NCBI GenBank assembly: GCA_002470565.1
Contig: DKMQ01000041.1
Span: 1-16,260, forward strand
Reading direction: 5' to 3'
Origin: Oceanospirillaceae bacterium UBA7410
GTDB lineage: Bacteria; Pseudomonadota; Gammaproteobacteria; Pseudomonadales; Balneatricaceae
DNA: 16,260 bases
In this document: piece after piece, positions 7,848 to 15,525 of the stretch
How the letters are laid out: each line of letters starts with the position of its first letter
Position numbering within the stretch: the first letter of the stretch is position 1
The notes under the pieces: generated by a model
What the model was told of the DNA's origin: nothing
Seen by the model: only the letters and a program-made list of their open reading frames with translations
Database searches by the model: none
Translations under genes and position numbers: made by a program

Positions 7848-8423
7848 GTGCTGAACTTTGTTTATCTGATACTCGCAGTTTTGCTTGTCATTTGGGGCCT
7901 CAAGTTATGGCGCCTCAAAGACATACAAGGCTCATATAGCACAGCTGCTTTGAGCCTTTGGCTGGGTGCTTATGCGTCCATCGTTAACGCGCCTTTTGCT
8001 GTTTCAATGGTCAGCTTTGAAGTAGCTATTCTTGGTTACAATCTAAGCGTATTTGTCGGTTTACCTATGCTGGCTTTGACATTGTTAGACCTGAGTTTTA
8101 GCTGGCGTTGGCAAAAAGCCACCTGGGGTCGTATTTTCCTGGCATTAGCAGCCATGTTTGAAGTAATGCGCCGTGCAGATGTAGGAAATAACTACGCTAA
8201 GTTCATCTTTATTGCCTGCATAATAACTCTACTTTTTGTCCTCTTTAAAATAGTAAAACATGCATTAAAAAACAATCAGAGTCTTAAAAAAAGCACGGCG
8301 CTACTGGGTGTTTGCTTAATGTTGATGGCTGCTAGCCTATGGTCATTTAATACTGCTTTCGCATTAGTATGGCATGGTTTAGGTTTATTGGTACTTGGCG
8401 GCTATTTGTATTTGTCAGCTTGA
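7848..8423 (+). CDS. Unrecognised multi-pass membrane protein
   Basis: I do not recognise a family. The 191-residue product is strongly hydrophobic, with about six or seven membrane helices (roughly 4-20, 33-50, 58-80, 93-108, 116-135, 149-165 and 170-188), short loops and no cleavable signal peptide or obvious catalytic motif. The only notable polar segments are SWRWQKATWGR (about 85-95), EVMRRADVGNNYAK (105-118) and a basic stretch KHALKNNQSLKKS (137-149). The GTG start is three bases after the hemL stop, which suggests translational coupling in a clc-hemL-orf transcript. The 3' end overlaps the end of the opposite-strand lipoprotein gene by 22 bp. The length, the composition and the tight spacing support a real gene; function is unknown. 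Confidence 0.75.
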   Translation: MLNFVYLILAVLLVIWGLKLWRLKDIQGSYSTAALSLWLGAYASIVNAPFAVSMVSFEVAILGYNLSVFVGLPMLALTLLDLSFSWRWQKATWGRIFLALAAMFEVMRRADVGNNYAKFIFIACIITLLFVLFKIVKHALKNNQSLKKSTALLGVCLMLMAASLWSFNTAFALVWHGLGLLVLGGYLYLSA

Positions 8424-9082
8424 ATAATAGCTTCAGCCTCACCTTTGCTATTTCCTAAATGACTGCGACTTGCAGCAATTAACTTCCAGAAATAATACTG
8501 ATACCGCTTTTTGTTAGGCACTAAAGTTAGGCCTTTAAGTGCCAGTTGCTCGGCACGAGCTGCCTCACCCAAAGATAACTGCAAAGCTGATAACCGTGCA
8601 TAAACCTTAGGCTCTCTTGGCGCTATTCGTTGGGCCCTTTGCAGCTGAATAACTGCCTCAGCCATCTTACCTTGGCCTTTCAATGAATCAGCGTTGGACA
8701 ACAATTGTTCCACCACAGCTTGATCTGATGGAGGCAAAGCCTCTTCTTGTTTTATTACCACTTCTATATTCTTTTCAGTGGGCGCGACAACCACTTTACT
8801 CGGACTAGACTGTGGTGTAATCGTTACTTTCGCTTTAGGAACTACGTAAGGTTTTGGCTTTTGTAACTCTACAGGCTTGCGCGGTTGTGTATCAGTGGCA
8901 CTTGGATTAGTTTCATTACCAAGCACATTATTAGTGGCTAAGGGGATGCGCTGAGAAGCCCTAGCCTGAACACTTAGGTCTTCAACGATAGGGCCATAAC
9001 CTGGACCCGCGCAAGCTCCCAAAAAGACAACTGATAAGCAAAGTGACATGTATTTGAAAAGTGTGATCTTTATGCTGTTCAT
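8402..9082 (-). CDS. lpoP: LpoP-like TPR lipoprotein, predicted activator of PBP1b
   Basis: Predicted outer-membrane lipoprotein. The signal sequence ends in the lipobox LGAC with C24 as the lipidated residue; Ala at +2 permits export to the outer membrane. A proline/lysine-rich linker (about 50-115) follows, which could span the periplasm, then a helical TPR-like domain (about 120-222) with NADSLKGQGKMAEAVIQLQRA and YARLSALQLSLGEAARAEQLA. It starts six bases after mrcB, on the same strand. In Pseudomonas aeruginosa a TPR lipoprotein, LpoP, encoded next to the PBP1b gene activates that enzyme, taking the role of LpoB in E. coli. The assignment rests on architecture and context, not on a direct alignment. 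Its end overlaps the convergent membrane-protein gene by 22 bp. Confidence 0.75.
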   Translation of the reverse strand: MNSIKITLFKYMSLCLSVVFLGACAGPGYGPIVEDLSVQARASQRIPLATNNVLGNETNPSATDTQPRKPVELQKPKPYVVPKAKVTITPQSSPSKVVVAPTEKNIEVVIKQEEALPPSDQAVVEQLLSNADSLKGQGKMAEAVIQLQRAQRIAPREPKVYARLSALQLSLGEAARAEQLALKGLTLVPNKKRYQYYFWKLIAASRSHLGNSKGEAEAIIQADKYK

Positions 9083-9088
9083 TACTGA

Positions 9089-11350
9089 CTAATATCCACA
9101 ATTTGTATTAATAGGAGGTGCTGTTGCATTAACCATAGGCAAATCAATACCATCTGGACAACCATTAGGAATAACTACACCGGTTGCCCGATTAACATAA
9201 TAGTAGCCCACTGTTTCAGGCTTTATATCTTCATAGGGGGTATAGGACAAATGTTGCATCAGCTGACCCCATACATTAAGGGCACCACTTGCTCCTGTTA
9301 GTGGCGTTGGTTTTAAGTCTTCCCTTCCTAACCACACAGTCGCCACATGCTGACCACTAAAACCTGCAAACCAACTGTCCCTTTGATCGTTTGTTGTACC
9401 CGTTTTGGCAGCCACTTTTTGCTGCTTAGGTAAAAAGCGATACACACCTCTAGCTGTTCCTTCATTGGCAACCAGACGCATTTCATGCTGTAACAAATAC
9501 ACCGCATCATTGCTAGCGGCTTGGCGCACTATAAGGGGGAAAATACTCAGCAACTGACCATTGGCCTTAGTCACTTGCCGCACTATACTTAATGGACTAT
9601 AGAATCCATTTCCTGCAATAGTTTGATAAATCTGATTGACTTGCATCGGAGATATTTCAACAGCGCCCAATAAAACAGAGGGATAGGCCGGGATAGATTG
9701 TTCTATACCCATTTCGCTCAACTGCTGTAATACCTTTTCTAAGCCCACCTGCAATCCTAAACGCACATTAGCTTGGTTGTAGGATTTTGTAAGTGCTTTA
9801 TACATAGGCACCTTGCCGTGTGACCTACGATCATAATTTTGTGGTTGCCATACAGACCCATCAGGTTGTGGCAACGCAATAGACTCATCATTGATAAGTG
9901 TAGCTAAATTATATTGCCCTGACTCTAAAGCTGCTAGATGTATTACAGGCTTCAATAACGAGCCTACTTGACGACTAGTATCTAACGCCCAGTTATGGCC
10001 TGCGTAACCTCCATCATGGTCGCCCACCAAGGCTAATAGTTCACCACTACCTCTATGGCTCACTACTATAGCGCCCTCTAGTGTTGGTATCTTACCGTGT
10101 CGTTGATTAAGGGCATCTATTTGCTCTACCATGGCTATGTGGGCTTGATGCTGCACCCATGGATCTAAGCTGGTGAAAATGCGTAAGCCTTGATTGGATA
10201 AAGCAGACGCTGGGTAGTGTTGTTGCAACTGCCGCCTTACTACATCCATGTAAGCTGGATAACGGCTAACCTGCTTAGCCTTTGAAAGGTCTAATGGCAA
10301 TGCTTGATACTGTGTTTTTTGGACGTCTGAGATCACACCTTGTTGGGCAAGAACTGACAAGACTAGATTACGCCTTTTAGTTGCTCTTTGGGGATGCCTA
10401 TGGGGATTATAATATGACGGACCTTTTACTAATCCGACTAATAGCGCAACCTGATGCAACTTAATCTCATTTAAAGGCTGTCCGAAATAAAACCGACTAG
10501 CAAGACCAAATCCATGGATTGCCCGCTTACCAGCTTGTCCGAGAAAGACTTCATTAAGGTAAACTTCTAGCACCTCTTCTTTAGAGTAATGAACATTTAA
10601 TAATAGGGCCATCGGCGCTTCAATGAGCTTACGCCATAAGGTTTGTTGGTCTGTGAGGTAAAAATTCTTCACCAGTTGCTGCGTTAATGTGCTGCCACCT
10701 TGCACTACAGCTGCCGCCTTGATGTTAGCCCACATAGCTCGTGCGATTCCCCAAGGAGATACGCCATAGTGGGAGTAATAATCACGGTCTTCGACCATTA
10801 ACAAGGTCTCAATGAATCCATTGGGCAAGTCATTCAGCTGTATGAGTTCACGGTCTTCATTGTGAGATGGGTAAATGCCGCCTACAAGTTGTGGCTCTAG
10901 TCTCAAAGAAGCTATGGCCGCACCAGATATTTGACGCAATTGGGTGACTTTGTTTTTTTGCAATATTACTTCTACCAAATGCCCTTGCTCAGCGCCATCA
11001 GTAAACCGAAAACCTCGACTATGAATAATCATACCTTGGTTTGTTTTTTGCACTTGTCCTGTATCTGTTGCACTTTGTACAAAGCGATAGCCTAACTGTG
11101 TCAATTCATAGTCGAGTTGACCTACTGCAAGCTGTTGGCCCTTATAAAGCTCTAATGGACGCGCATAAACTTTTGCAGGTAACGACCAGCGATGACCTTC
11201 AAAGCGATGCCTAATTTGAGCATCAAGATATATCAGAGTCACCACACCCAATACTAGTAACACAGTAGCAAGTTTGAACAACCACACCCATGAAAACCAT
11301 TTTTCAGGTGCGTTTGGCTTGGATTTACTTGTGGCTCGGTTCTTACTCAA
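9089..11350 (-). CDS. mrcB: Bifunctional penicillin-binding protein 1b
   Basis: Class A PBP that polymerises glycan strands from lipid II and cross-links the peptides, anchored in the inner membrane. Its 753 residues read as: short cytoplasmic tail, one membrane helix (about 24-43), a UB2H-like domain (about 60-150), a GT51 glycosyltransferase (about 165-345) with catalytic E187 in VEDRDYYSH, GGSTLTQQLVKN (218-229) and RKLIEA (240-245), then a transpeptidase with S464 in SLLKP (SxxK), SYN (523-525) and KTGT (649-652). All catalytic motifs are intact. The start is a TTG: no ATG precedes residue 107 in this frame and a stop lies four codons upstream. The UB2H region distinguishes PBP1b from PBP1a. 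An LpoP-like activator gene follows after six bases. Confidence 0.96.
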   Translation of the reverse strand: MSKNRATSKSKPNAPEKWFSWVWLFKLATVLLVLGVVTLIYLDAQIRHRFEGHRWSLPAKVYARPLELYKGQQLAVGQLDYELTQLGYRFVQSATDTGQVQKTNQGMIIHSRGFRFTDGAEQGHLVEVILQKNKVTQLRQISGAAIASLRLEPQLVGGIYPSHNEDRELIQLNDLPNGFIETLLMVEDRDYYSHYGVSPWGIARAMWANIKAAAVVQGGSTLTQQLVKNFYLTDQQTLWRKLIEAPMALLLNVHYSKEEVLEVYLNEVFLGQAGKRAIHGFGLASRFYFGQPLNEIKLHQVALLVGLVKGPSYYNPHRHPQRATKRRNLVLSVLAQQGVISDVQKTQYQALPLDLSKAKQVSRYPAYMDVVRRQLQQHYPASALSNQGLRIFTSLDPWVQHQAHIAMVEQIDALNQRHGKIPTLEGAIVVSHRGSGELLALVGDHDGGYAGHNWALDTSRQVGSLLKPVIHLAALESGQYNLATLINDESIALPQPDGSVWQPQNYDRRSHGKVPMYKALTKSYNQANVRLGLQVGLEKVLQQLSEMGIEQSIPAYPSVLLGAVEISPMQVNQIYQTIAGNGFYSPLSIVRQVTKANGQLLSIFPLIVRQAASNDAVYLLQHEMRLVANEGTARGVYRFLPKQQKVAAKTGTTNDQRDSWFAGFSGQHVATVWLGREDLKPTPLTGASGALNVWGQLMQHLSYTPYEDIKPETVGYYYVNRATGVVIPNGCPDGIDLPMVNATAPPINTNCGY

Positions 11351-11366
11351 TGCCTGAACTCAATTC

Positions 11367-11375
11367 TGTTATGCT
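11367..11375 (+). promoter_or_regulatory. Extended -10 candidate for the Rieske gene
   Basis: TGT TATGCT is an extended -10 with expected start near 11382, about 28 nt before the ATG at 11410. No good -35 is seen. It lies in the 59-bp divergent gap between mrcB and the Rieske gene, which must also hold the mrcB promoter. Confidence 0.3.
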
Positions 11376-11409
11376 ATGCATATACTTATTCCTTATATCG
11401 ACCATATTT

Positions 11410-11763
11410 ATGCCCGCTACTTTAAAACCCACGTTACTTATGAGCAGTCACAAGCTTTGTGAAGGCCAAAGTAAAGGGTTTATCATCGATGACATTGACC
11501 TGTTTGTTTTAAGGCACCAAGGGCGCGTATTAGCTTACCTAAATAGTTGCCCTCATCGTCAAGTCCCACTGGAATTTTTACCTGACCAGTTTTTAGACGA
11601 AGATAAACAGTTCATTCAGTGCGCAACCCATGGTGCATTATTTACTATTGAGAATGGCCTTTGTATTAGTGGCCCTTGTAATAATCAGTCTCTTGTTAGC
11701 CTATATGTAGAAGAGCGAGATGAGAAAATTTATTGCACCATTTCTCAAGCGCGAAACTTCTAA
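11410..11763 (+). CDS. Small Rieske [2Fe-2S] protein
   Basis: Probable soluble Rieske-type ferredoxin; partner and reaction are unknown. The cluster motif is complete: C47-P-H49 and, after 21 residues, C71-A-T-H74. The surrounding segments (VLAYLNSCPHRQVPL and QFIQCATHGALFTIENGLCISGPC, split here into two parts) are of the ferredoxin type seen in dioxygenase systems and in stand-alone Rieske proteins. There is no oxygenase gene nearby. The ATG at 11410 gives 117 residues; the ATG at 11440 (107 residues) is also possible. The upstream open frame to 11290 overlaps mrcB and adds only an unlikely hydrophobic extension. It is divergent from mrcB and converges on sfsA, four bases apart. Confidence 0.85.
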   Translation: MPATLKPTLLMSSHKLCEGQSKGFIIDDIDLFVLRHQGRVLAYLNSCPHRQVPLEFLPDQFLDEDKQFIQCATHGALFTIENGLCISGPCNNQSLVSLYVEERDEKIYCTISQARNF

Positions 11764-11767
11764 CTAT

Positions 11768-12505
11768 CTAAACCTTATTTTGCACAACTGATGCGCCTAT
11801 AGTGACAGGCACAACCCGCTCCAACGTTATGTGCGTTAGGCTAATGCTCGCTCCATAAGCCATTACTTCCACACCCTGTTCAATAGCCCATACTAAGGTT
11901 TGCGCATAAACTGGATCTACATCCCATGCGGGGGATACTTTAGTTATTCCAGTATGAGCCACACAATACAGCAGCACAGCTCTGCGTCCCTCACTCACCA
12001 TATGCACAAGCTCTCGTAAATGCTTACTCCCACGCAGTGTAACTGCATCAGGAAACAGGCCTTGCCCGTTTGATGCCATTAAAGTAACGTTTTTCACTTC
12101 TACATAACAATCAGGCAAACTTTCGTGCTGGCTTAAAAAAATATCTATGCGACTATTTTCTAGACCATATCTTACCTCAGTTTTCAGTTCACCGTAGCCT
12201 TGTAATTGACTTACAATACCGTTATTTATTGCCTCTACGACCAAGCCATTGGCTCTTTGTGTATTAATACATGCTAAAAAGCGCTGTTCCACCTCCACCA
12301 GCTCCCATGTGCAGGGATATTTACGCTTTTCATTGGTTGAATCCCAAAACCACACTCGACTTTTAGGTTCAGCACAGTTTTTCATTGAACCTGTATTAGG
12401 ACAATGTAAGGTTAATGAAGTACCGTCATGGCTTTCTACGTCAGCTAAAAACCTTTTGTAACGTCTTTGTAAAGTAGCCTCTTGTAGTGGCAATAAAAAG
12501 TGCAT
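11768..12505 (-). CDS. sfsA: SfsA family protein (sugar fermentation stimulation)
   Basis: SfsA was named for its effect on maltose metabolism in E. coli and is described as DNA-binding; its molecular role remains poorly defined. The 245 residues (usual about 235) show the family hallmarks: RRYKRFLADV (14-23), CPNTGSM (35-41), RID (119-121) and YVEVKNVTL (134-142), which fit a PD-(D/E)xK-like nuclease fold, and FPDAVTLRGSKHLREL (151-166). The ATG at 12505 is preferred over the in-frame TTG at 12538 because the family starts with MHF..PLQE and a GGA lies eight bases upstream. sfsA neighbours dksA in E. coli on the same strand; here it is divergent from dksA and converges on the Rieske gene. 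Confidence 0.95.
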   Translation of the reverse strand: MHFLLPLQEATLQRRYKRFLADVESHDGTSLTLHCPNTGSMKNCAEPKSRVWFWDSTNEKRKYPCTWELVEVEQRFLACINTQRANGLVVEAINNGIVSQLQGYGELKTEVRYGLENSRIDIFLSQHESLPDCYVEVKNVTLMASNGQGLFPDAVTLRGSKHLRELVHMVSEGRRAVLLYCVAHTGITKVSPAWDVDPVYAQTLVWAIEQGVEVMAYGASISLTHITLERVVPVTIGASVVQNKV

Positions 12506-12772
12506 TTGGTATATCCAATGTTTATAATGATTATTCAAAAGGGGTTATGTATCATTTTTCAAATTAGTTAAAAAATCATTAAGTTTATGAGTTTTAAATA
12601 AAAAAAACTAACCCTAGAGATTTGTTGTGTATGATTAGGAGAAATAAAGACGTGTTTGGACTATTTTGACTAGATTTCGCATCTTTAATCTGCTATTTTG
12701 TCGCCGATAATTTATCAACTGAAATTGGAAAAGCATTTTAGTTAGACTACTAAATGTTACCTTCCTCAAAAA
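12506..12772. promoter_or_regulatory. Divergent sfsA/dksA control region
   Basis: This 267-bp AT-rich gap must drive sfsA leftwards and dksA rightwards. On the plus strand a TTGACT (12666-12671) is a good -35, but the nearest -10-like hexamers are badly spaced (TGCTAT at 12691-12696, 19 bp; GATAAT at 12706-12711). An orphan AGGAG at 12637-12641 precedes no sizeable frame. No RNA gene or terminator was recognised. Confidence 0.35.
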
Positions 12773-13216
12773 ATGAATCAAGTTATGTCAAACTCAAATG
12801 CATCACTACTAAAACACTTTACCCCTTATAAGGTAAAAAAGGGTGAAGAGTACATGAATAAGGCACAGGAAGAACACTTTAAAGTGATCTTGCATGCCTG
12901 GAAACAAGATTTAATGGAAGAAGTAGATCGCACCGTTAATCATCTTAAAGAAGACGCTGCTAATTTTGCTGACCCTAATGATCGCGCCAGCCAAGAAGAA
13001 GAATTTTCTCTTGAGCTCAGAGCACGTGATCGTGAACGCAAGTTAACCAATAAGATCAATGACACTTTAGAGCTTATTGAACAAGGCGACTATGGCTTTT
13101 GTGACACCTGTGGTGTTGAGATTGGCATCCGTAGATTAGAAGCACGCCCCACTGCGACCTTGTGTATTGACTGTAAAACCCTTGCAGAAATTAAAGAGAA
13201 GCAGCTAGGCAAGTAG
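12773..13216 (+). CDS. dksA: RNA polymerase-binding transcription factor DksA
   Basis: Binds the secondary channel of RNA polymerase and works with ppGpp to reset rRNA and amino-acid promoters during the stringent response. The 147 residues compare with 151 in E. coli. The coiled-coil domain (about 33-105) contains the tip motif DPNDRASQEEEFSLELR (67-83), keeping the DxxDxA residues D67, D70 and A72. The zinc finger is complete: C110, C113, C131 and C134, with GVEIGIRRLEARPTA between them. This four-cysteine form is the zinc-dependent DksA, not the cysteine-poor DksA2. ATG 12773 and ATG 12785 are both possible; neither has a good ribosome site. gluQ follows after seven bases. Confidence 0.98.
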   Translation: MNQVMSNSNASLLKHFTPYKVKKGEEYMNKAQEEHFKVILHAWKQDLMEEVDRTVNHLKEDAANFADPNDRASQEEEFSLELRARDRERKLTNKINDTLELIEQGDYGFCDTCGVEIGIRRLEARPTATLCIDCKTLAEIKEKQLGK

Positions 13217-13223
13217 GCTTCTC

Positions 13224-14096
13224 ATGAACTATGTAGGCCGCTTTGCTCCAACGCCAAGCGGCGCCTTACATTTTGGATCTCTAGTGGCTGCTGTTGCCAG
13301 CTACCTAGATGCTCGTGCTAATAACGGTTCCTGGTTGGTTCGTATAGAAGACTTAGACCCACCACGCACTGTCCCAGGCTCTGTAGATGCTATCCTTTGT
13401 TGTTTAGACACCTTTGGATTGCATTGGGATGGGCAGCTAATGTTTCAAAGCCAGCGTCAAAGCGCCTATCTTGAGGCGTTAGAAAAATTAAAAAAACAAG
13501 ACAGAATTTACCCCTGTAGCTGCAGTCGAGCTCAATTTCAAACCAATCCACTTTATCTGTGTCCTTGCTTAAACTCTCCCCCATCTCAAAAAGATGTCGC
13601 GCTAAAAATTACACCACCGGGCATAAATGTAACTATAGATGACACTATTATTGGGCCCCAAACACAACATCTAGCTGATGAAGTAGGCGACTTTGTAGTA
13701 CAGCGCAAAGATCAACTATTCTCCTATCAATTGGCTGTGGTTGTCGATGACGCTGAGCAAAAAATTAGCCATGTGATCCGTGGTAGTGACCTCTACCAAC
13801 AAACCCCTCGCCAAGCTTGGCTACAAAGTTGCTTGGGTTATCACCAACCCGTCTATGGACACTTGCCTATAATTACTAATAACCAAGGGCAAAAACTTAG
13901 CAAGCAAAATTTAGCAGCAGCATTAGATTTATCACAGGCACCTGCATTATTGTCGCAGGCGTTAGAGCGTTTAGGGCAAATCGCTCCATGTAGCTTGCGC
14001 CAAGCCCCTGTAACAGAGCAATTAGCCTGGGCAATAACTCAATGGGACATCGCAAAGGTTCCCAAACGCATGCAAGACCCTATTGCCTTTGTCTAG
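13224..14096 (+). CDS. gluQ: Glutamyl-Q tRNA(Asp) synthetase
   Basis: Attaches glutamate to the queuosine base in the anticodon of tRNA-Asp; it is a truncated paralogue of glutamyl-tRNA synthetase without an anticodon-binding domain. The 290 residues match the family length. Visible motifs are RFAPTPSGALHFGSL (6-20, HIGH version HFGS), RIEDLDPPR (40-48), the zinc site C98, C100, Y111 and C115, and KLSKQN (224-229, KMSKS version). A full GltX would be about 470 residues. The AGG overlapping the dksA stop is six bases before the ATG, so translation is probably coupled to dksA, the neighbour it also has in E. coli. Confidence 0.96.
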   Translation: MNYVGRFAPTPSGALHFGSLVAAVASYLDARANNGSWLVRIEDLDPPRTVPGSVDAILCCLDTFGLHWDGQLMFQSQRQSAYLEALEKLKKQDRIYPCSCSRAQFQTNPLYLCPCLNSPPSQKDVALKITPPGINVTIDDTIIGPQTQHLADEVGDFVVQRKDQLFSYQLAVVVDDAEQKISHVIRGSDLYQQTPRQAWLQSCLGYHQPVYGHLPIITNNQGQKLSKQNLAAALDLSQAPALLSQALERLGQIAPCSLRQAPVTEQLAWAITQWDIAKVPKRMQDPIAFV

Positions 14097-14117
14097 CTAG
14101 CAAGGCAGTGGTAGAAT
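14088..14117 (+). promoter_or_regulatory. Promoter for pcnB-folK-panB
   Basis: -35 TTGTCT (14088-14093), 18-bp spacer, and extended -10 TGG TAGAAT (14109-14117). The -35 overlaps the gluQ stop codon (14094-14096). Transcription would start near 14124, about 45 nt before pcnB. A GC-rich run GCGCGC follows the -10 directly. Confidence 0.5.
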
Positions 14118-14169
14118 GCGCGCTAGAATTATTTTTTGATTTTCCACCGAACTGAGTCGAAGACTTCCT

Positions 14170-15525
14170 ATGGGTTTTATTTCTAAGCTGGTTAACATGG
14201 TTAAAGGTGACCAGCCGGCAGCTGCTGCGCCAACAGGCCCCACTATAATTACCAGAGATGAGCACGACATTTCTCGCCGTGACATTAGCGACAACGCGCT
14301 TAAAGTGCTTTATCGTTTAAAAGATGCAGGCTACCAAGGCTTTTTGGTCGGTGGTGGTGTTCGCGATATTCTGTTGGGCAAACAACCCAAAGATTTTGAT
14401 ATCGCAACCGATGCGCACCCAGAACAAGTCCATAAATTATTCAGAAACTCGATCCTTATTGGTCGACGCTTTCGCCTTGTACACGTACGTTTTGGCCGTG
14501 AAGTCATTGAAGTGGCTACCTTTAGAGCCAGCCACTTAAGCAGCGAAAATAGCAACCAAGCCAAGCAATCTGAAAGTGGCATGCTGTTGCGTGATAATGT
14601 TTATGGCACTGTAGATGATGATGCTATGCGCAGAGACTTTACGATCAACGCCATGTATTACAACATTAACGGCTTCACTATTCATGATTTCGCAGGCGGC
14701 ATTGACGATATAGAAAAACGTAGTATTCGTATGATTGGTGATCCTCAAGCACGTTACAGAGAAGACCCAGTGCGTATGCTAAGAGCCATTCGATTTGCTG
14801 CCAAACTAGACTTTGAAATTGAGTCTGCTACTGCGGAACCTATGCATACCCTTGGTCATTTATTAGAGCCTATTCCTGCAGCACGTATGTTTGAAGAGGT
14901 ATTAAAACTATTGTTATCTGGCAATGGTGAACAGACATATTATTTGCTGCGCGATTATGATTTATTTAAGTGTTTATTCCCCGCAACAGATGCAGCCATT
15001 GAAAATGATGAAACACCAGAGTATCAAGTGGAAGAGTTTGTGGTTTTAGCCCTGCGAAATTCAGACGAGAGAATTGCTCAAGGTAAGAGTGTAACGCCTG
15101 CTTATTTATTTGCTGCCTTGCTATGGCATCCTCTACAACAACGCCTATCTCAAATTCGTAATATGCCGCCAATACCTGCTATGCACCAAGCAGCACAAGA
15201 TGTCATATTACAGCAAGTTAAGCGCACTTCTATTCCAAGACGCTTTAGCACACCCATGAAAGAAATTTGGGACATGCAGCTAAGACTCCCTAGGCGCCAT
15301 GGTAATAAAGCTGCAGAATTAGTGGAAAATAAGCGTTTTAGAGCTGCTTATGACTTTGTATTATTGCGTGAAGCTAGTGGTGAAAACCTAGATAACCTAG
15401 GCGAATGGTGGACAGAATACCAATTTGCTAGTGTCGAAAGACGTGAACAAATGACGAAAGAACTAGGTAAACCTGCACCTAAAAAACGTGCTCCGAAAAA
15501 GCCCAAAGTGAACGAAGATGGTTAA
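14170..15525 (+). CDS. pcnB: Poly(A) polymerase I
   Basis: Adds 3' poly(A) tails that mark RNAs for decay. The 451 residues align along their whole length with E. coli PcnB (about 465). The nucleotidyltransferase core has GGGVRD (61-66), the metal-binding DFD at 75-77 (KDFDIATDA) and E114 in IEVATFR. RRDFTINAMYY (154-164) and RYREDPVRMLRAIRFAAK (195-212) follow. The DISRRDISDNALKVLYRLK segment before the core, the PcnB-type C-terminal region (IPRRFSTPMKEIW, FRAAYDFVLLR) and the basic tail APKKRAPKKPK argue for PcnB rather than the CCA-adding enzyme, which shares the core. E. coli pcnB uses a rare AUU start; here an ATG is available, though the ribosome site is weak. It overlaps folK by eight bases. 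Confidence 0.96.
   Translation: MGFISKLVNMVKGDQPAAAAPTGPTIITRDEHDISRRDISDNALKVLYRLKDAGYQGFLVGGGVRDILLGKQPKDFDIATDAHPEQVHKLFRNSILIGRRFRLVHVRFGREVIEVATFRASHLSSENSNQAKQSESGMLLRDNVYGTVDDDAMRRDFTINAMYYNINGFTIHDFAGGIDDIEKRSIRMIGDPQARYREDPVRMLRAIRFAAKLDFEIESATAEPMHTLGHLLEPIPAARMFEEVLKLLLSGNGEQTYYLLRDYDLFKCLFPATDAAIENDETPEYQVEEFVVLALRNSDERIAQGKSVTPAYLFAALLWHPLQQRLSQIRNMPPIPAMHQAAQDVILQQVKRTSIPRRFSTPMKEIWDMQLRLPRRHGNKAAELVENKRFRAAYDFVLLREASGENLDNLGEWWTEYQFASVERREQMTKELGKPAPKKRAPKKPKVNEDG

Noticed and set aside
11290..11409. Upstream extension of the Rieske frame with a hydrophobic N-terminus
   Set aside because: It overlaps mrcB and the likely Rieske promoter, has no ribosome site, and cytoplasmic Rieske ferredoxins of this size need no membrane anchor.
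12542..12614. Inverted ends GGGTTA and TAACCC, and a TTAAAA/TTTTAA imperfect hairpin, before dksA
   Set aside because: Short A/T-rich pairings with long loops are expected by chance in this AT-rich gap, and no U-run follows on either strand.
14083..14107. TGCCTT...AAGGCA hairpin at the gluQ end as a terminator
   Set aside because: The stem is 6 bp with a 13-nt loop, has no following T-run, and lies within the pcnB promoter.
14080..14748. Open frames on both strands within and just before pcnB
   Set aside because: They overlap pcnB or its promoter and show no protein-like features; pcnB is unambiguous in its own frame.
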